Both the position numbers and the translations under genes were made by a program. The notes under the pieces were generated by a model, which was given only the letters and a program-made list of their open reading frames with translations, did no database searches and was not told the origin of the DNA. A stretch of DNA of 15,758 bases from an uncultured Candidatus Saccharibacteria bacterium (lineage in GTDB: Bacteria > Patescibacteriota > Saccharimonadia > Saccharimonadales > Saccharimonadaceae), in NCBI GenBank assembly GCA_937958235.1, contig CALFGG010000059.1:1-15758 (forward strand), given 5' to 3'. Numbering within the stretch: the stretch's first letter is position 1; every line of letters begins with the position of its first letter. Positions 12,896 through 15,758 of the stretch are shown in pieces.

Positions 12896-15758
12896 ATGTC
12901 AAGTGAGGTAAACACAGATCAAAAAAGCCAGGAAGAGGCCTATCATGATTTTTGTTGTGAATTAGATGATCCAAATCATCAAATCGGCCCCAGTGATTTT
13001 GTGCACCTACATAACCACACACATTACAGTCTACTAGATGGTCTTACTAAGGTCCCAGATTTAATCGGTTATGTCAAAGAACAGGGAATGCAGGCAGTTG
13101 CTGTTACCGATCACGGCACCATGTCCAGTTTGATTGAGTTGTATAAAGAAGCCAAGGCAGCTGAGATTAAACCTATCCTTGGTCTTGAGGCCTATGTTGC
13201 CGCTCGTTCTCGTTTTGATCGTGATCCAGCCTACGATAAGGTTCGTTATCACATCACTCTTCTTTCAATGAATGATCAAGGCTTTGAGAATCTCTGTCGC
13301 CTAGCCACCGAGGCAGAGGTTAACGGTAAGTATTATAAACCTCGTATTGATCACGAAATTATGGAAAAATACAGCGAGGGGATTATTTGTCTTTCAGGCT
13401 GTGCAAGCTCCGAAATTTCCGTGCGTCTTAAAAACGGCGACATGGAGGGTGCTGAAAAACTAGTAGACTGGTATAGTAAAGTCTATAAGGATCGTTTCTA
13501 CCTTGAAATGCAGGATCATGGTCATCCAGATTCTCCCACCCACTGGGATGTGCAAGATCGTATCAACCGTGGCTTGCAAAAAATCGCTAAAAAAACTGGC
13601 CTACCACTAGTGGTAACCTGCGATGGCCATTATCTCAAACACGAGGATCAGGATGCTCATGAAATTCTACTCTGTATCGGTACGGCCGCAAATCTCTCCG
13701 ATCCTAATCGTATGACCTTGAAGGACTTTCAGCTGCACGTCATTCCACCACAGGAAATTATTGATCGCTGGAGTAAAGACTATCCTGAAGCGATTAAAAA
13801 CACAAGGAAGATTGCCGAGCGTTGTAGTACAGAAATTCAACTCGGCCGAATCTTAATTCCCAAATTCCCAGTTCCAGATGGTGATTCCGAGAAAAGTTAT
13901 CTTGATAAGCTGGTCTTTCGTGGACTCGCCTTTCGTTATGGTGGCGTCACTCAAGATGAGGCGGAAAAACTTTCAATTGAAGACTGTCGAAAATTACTCT
14001 CTGAAAAAACTCTTGAACGCATTGATTATGAGTTGGCAGTCGTCGATAAAATGGGCTATAACGGTTACTTCTTGATTGTGCAAGACTTTATCATGTGGGG
14101 TAAAACTCGCCGTATTATTTATGGTCCCGGTCGTGGCTCCGCCGCAGGCTCCATCCTAGCTTACGCCCTACGTATTACCGAGTTGGATCCTATGAAGTAC
14201 GATCTACTCTTCGAGCGTTTCTTAAATCCTGATCGTATCTCTATGCCTGATATTGATACCGATATCCAGGATACTCGCCGTGATGAGGTTATTGATTACT
14301 GTACCGACAAGTACGGCAAGGAACGTGTTGCCAATATTGTTACTTTTGGTAAAATGATGGCTAAAAACGCTGTACGTGATGTGGCTCGTGTACTTGAGGT
14401 GCCTTACGCCGAAGCTGATCGTATCGCTAAACTGGTGCCAGACCCCATTCAGGGCCATCACGTCAAGTTGACTGATGCTATTGTTAATACTCCGGACCTC
14501 AAATATGAATATGAGCATAATCCAGTCGCCAAGCAAGTGATTGACTACGCTTCAAAACTTGAAGGTACTATTCGCTCCCACGGTGTCCACGCTTGTGGTA
14601 TCGTGATCGCTCCTGATGATCTCGTAAAATTCCTTCCTCTTGAAGTTTCCGCCAAGGGCCCCTTAGCGACCCAGTATCCATCGACGCAGGTTGAAGAACT
14701 AGGCCTTCTTAAGATGGACTTCTTGGGACTTTCTAACCTCTCGGTTATTAATAATGCCCTGCGTATGATTCGCAAGGTTTATCACGATGATATCGACCTT
14801 TACAACGTGCCACTCGATGATCCGCTTGCCTATCAACTTCTTCAAAATGCCGAGACCACTGGTGTCTTTCAGCTTGAATCTGCTGGCATGAAGCGCTATT
14901 TAAAAGATCTCAAAGCCTCCAGCTTCGAGGATATCATCGCCATGGTCGCCCTTTATCGTCCTGGTCCGATGCAGTTCATCGATTCCTTCATTCGTCGAAA
15001 ACATGGTGAAGAGCCGATTACTTATCTCCATCCAGGCCTTGAAAATGCCCTAAAATCCACCTATGGAATCTTGATTTATCAGGAGCAGTTCATGCAGATT
15101 TCTAAGGAATGGTGCGGCTTTACGGGTGGTCAGGCCGATACTCTACGTAAGGCGGTTGGTAAGAAGAAAGTGGCTCTAATGAATAAGGTGAAACCAGAGT
15201 TTATCAAGGGTGCTCAAGAAGTTGGTGGCGCCACTGAAGAGCAAGCTGAAACTTTTTGGAATCAGCTTCTCGAATTTGCTAACTACTGTTTCAACAAGTC
15301 TCACGCCGCGTGTTATGGCCTGGTTGCTTATTGGACGGCTTACCTGAAGGCTCATTACCCTGACGCTTTTATGGCTGCACTAATGACTTCAGACATGCGT
15401 TGGACCGACCGACTTGCGATTGAGATTGCAGAATGTAAAAGAATGGGCATTAAGGTGCTTGGCCCAGATATCAATCAGTCCTATGCCGACTTTGGTATTG
15501 TGGGCGGCGAAAAAACGATTCGTTTTGGTCTTGCAGCTATTAAAAGTATGGGGAAGGCCTTGATTGAGGATATCGTTATCCCTGAACGTGACAAAAACGG
15601 TCCATTTAAGTCTGTTTGTGATTTTGCCTCTCGCGTCGATAACACAAAATTTAATAAAAAATCATGGGAATCTGCAATAAAAACTGGTGCCTTTGATCGC
15701 TTTGCTTCGCGAACGGATCTATTGTTTAACTTAGAAGAAATTCAGGCCTATGGAGGCA
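12896..15758 (+). CDS. dnaE: DNA polymerase III subunit alpha (DnaE), 3' end outside window
   Basis: Replicative polymerase; 954 codons are visible and the frame is open to the window edge. The PHP domain (about 35-290) keeps all nine metal ligands by comparison with Mycobacterium DnaE1: His39, His41, Asp48, His73, Glu98, His119, Cys169, Asp243, His245, so it probably proofreads. Palm motifs: YGPGRGSAAGS at 409-419; the first catalytic motif SMPDIDTDI at 449-457; the third Asp608 in LLKMDFLGL. RSHGVHACGIVIAPDDL at 560-576, ALYRPGPM, TYGILIYQEQFMQI and FNKSHAACYGLVAYWTAYLKAHYP are standard DnaE blocks; the sequence stops in the helix-hairpin-helix region. Start ATG 12896 is the first possible one, since TAG (12893-12895) is directly upstream in frame; it gives an unusual 35-residue acidic leader before FVHLHNHT. 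GTG 13001, next to that motif, is an alternative. Ribosome site before 12896 is weak. Confidence 0.96.
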   Translation, partial: MSSEVNTDQKSQEEAYHDFCCELDDPNHQIGPSDFVHLHNHTHYSLLDGLTKVPDLIGYVKEQGMQAVAVTDHGTMSSLIELYKEAKAAEIKPILGLEAYVAARSRFDRDPAYDKVRYHITLLSMNDQGFENLCRLATEAEVNGKYYKPRIDHEIMEKYSEGIICLSGCASSEISVRLKNGDMEGAEKLVDWYSKVYKDRFYLEMQDHGHPDSPTHWDVQDRINRGLQKIAKKTGLPLVVTCDGHYLKHEDQDAHEILLCIGTAANLSDPNRMTLKDFQLHVIPPQEIIDRWSKDYPEAIKNTRKIAERCSTEIQLGRILIPKFPVPDGDSEKSYLDKLVFRGLAFRYGGVTQDEAEKLSIEDCRKLLSEKTLERIDYELAVVDKMGYNGYFLIVQDFIMWGKTRRIIYGPGRGSAAGSILAYALRITELDPMKYDLLFERFLNPDRISMPDIDTDIQDTRRDEVIDYCTDKYGKERVANIVTFGKMMAKNAVRDVARVLEVPYAEADRIAKLVPDPIQGHHVKLTDAIVNTPDLKYEYEHNPVAKQVIDYASKLEGTIRSHGVHACGIVIAPDDLVKFLPLEVSAKGPLATQYPSTQVEELGLLKMDFLGLSNLSVINNALRMIRKVYHDDIDLYNVPLDDPLAYQLLQNAETTGVFQLESAGMKRYLKDLKASSFEDIIAMVALYRPGPMQFIDSFIRRKHGEEPITYLHPGLENALKSTYGILIYQEQFMQISKEWCGFTGGQADTLRKAVGKKKVALMNKVKPEFIKGAQEVGGATEEQAETFWNQLLEFANYCFNKSHAACYGLVAYWTAYLKAHYPDAFMAALMTSDMRWTDRLAIEIAECKRMGIKVLGPDINQSYADFGIVGGEKTIRFGLAAIKSMGKALIEDIVIPERDKNGPFKSVCDFASRVDNTKFNKKSWESAIKTGAFDRFASRTDLLFNLEEIQAYGG

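Noticed and set aside
13061..14775. Several minus-strand and out-of-frame reading frames in the last 2.7 kb
   Set aside because: They are shadows of dnaE, whose plus-strand frame is open throughout and carries all family motifs.

Overview
The window looks like a chromosomal segment of a Candidate Phyla Radiation bacterium, most likely Candidatus Saccharibacteria (TM7). The support is circumstantial: small tightly packed genes all on the plus strand, start/stop overlaps of the TAATG and GTGA type, a reduced set of cell-envelope genes rich in FemAB-like enzymes, large membrane proteins without obvious relatives, and a Mycobacterium-like DnaE with an intact PHP domain. The only UGA stop used (3811-3813) and the absence of in-frame UGA argue for the standard code, against the UGA=Gly code of Gracilibacteria/Absconditabacteria. 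The lineage is inference; no rRNA is present.

Layout. 1-309: AT-rich 3' part of a biotin-protein ligase (BirA) gene, running without a stop into the next gene. 310-1775: polar amino-acid ABC transporter (permease plus ATPase). 1823-7137: a four-gene envelope cluster made of a MurF-like ligase lacking the usual N-terminal domain, an alpha/beta hydrolase, a DegT-type PLP aminotransferase fused to a FemAB aminoacyltransferase, and a second stand-alone FemAB. 7195-10254: a 1019-residue multi-spanning membrane protein of unknown function. 10317-10988: DUF308/HdeD-like six-span membrane protein with a histone-like basic tail. 11072-11947: GalU-type UTP-glucose-1-phosphate uridylyltransferase, closed by a good terminator. 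12053-12815: two small membrane-associated proteins resembling a YtxG/YtxH pair, closed by a second terminator. 12896 to the end: DnaE, DNA polymerase III alpha, cut by the window edge.

Together the genes deal mainly with nutrient import and building or modifying the cell envelope. The most interesting unit is 1823-7137: an ATP-dependent amide ligase, a PLP aminotransferase joined to a tRNA-dependent aminoacyltransferase, a second aminoacyltransferase and a hydrolase, translationally coupled behind one promoter that seems to start the message on the first ATG. This is a plausible uncharacterised pathway for making and capping an amino group on a cell-wall or glycolipid precursor. Downstream genes have their own extended -10 promoters. 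No stretch over 300 bases lacks a gene; no tRNA, CRISPR array, insertion sequence or obvious mobile element was seen.
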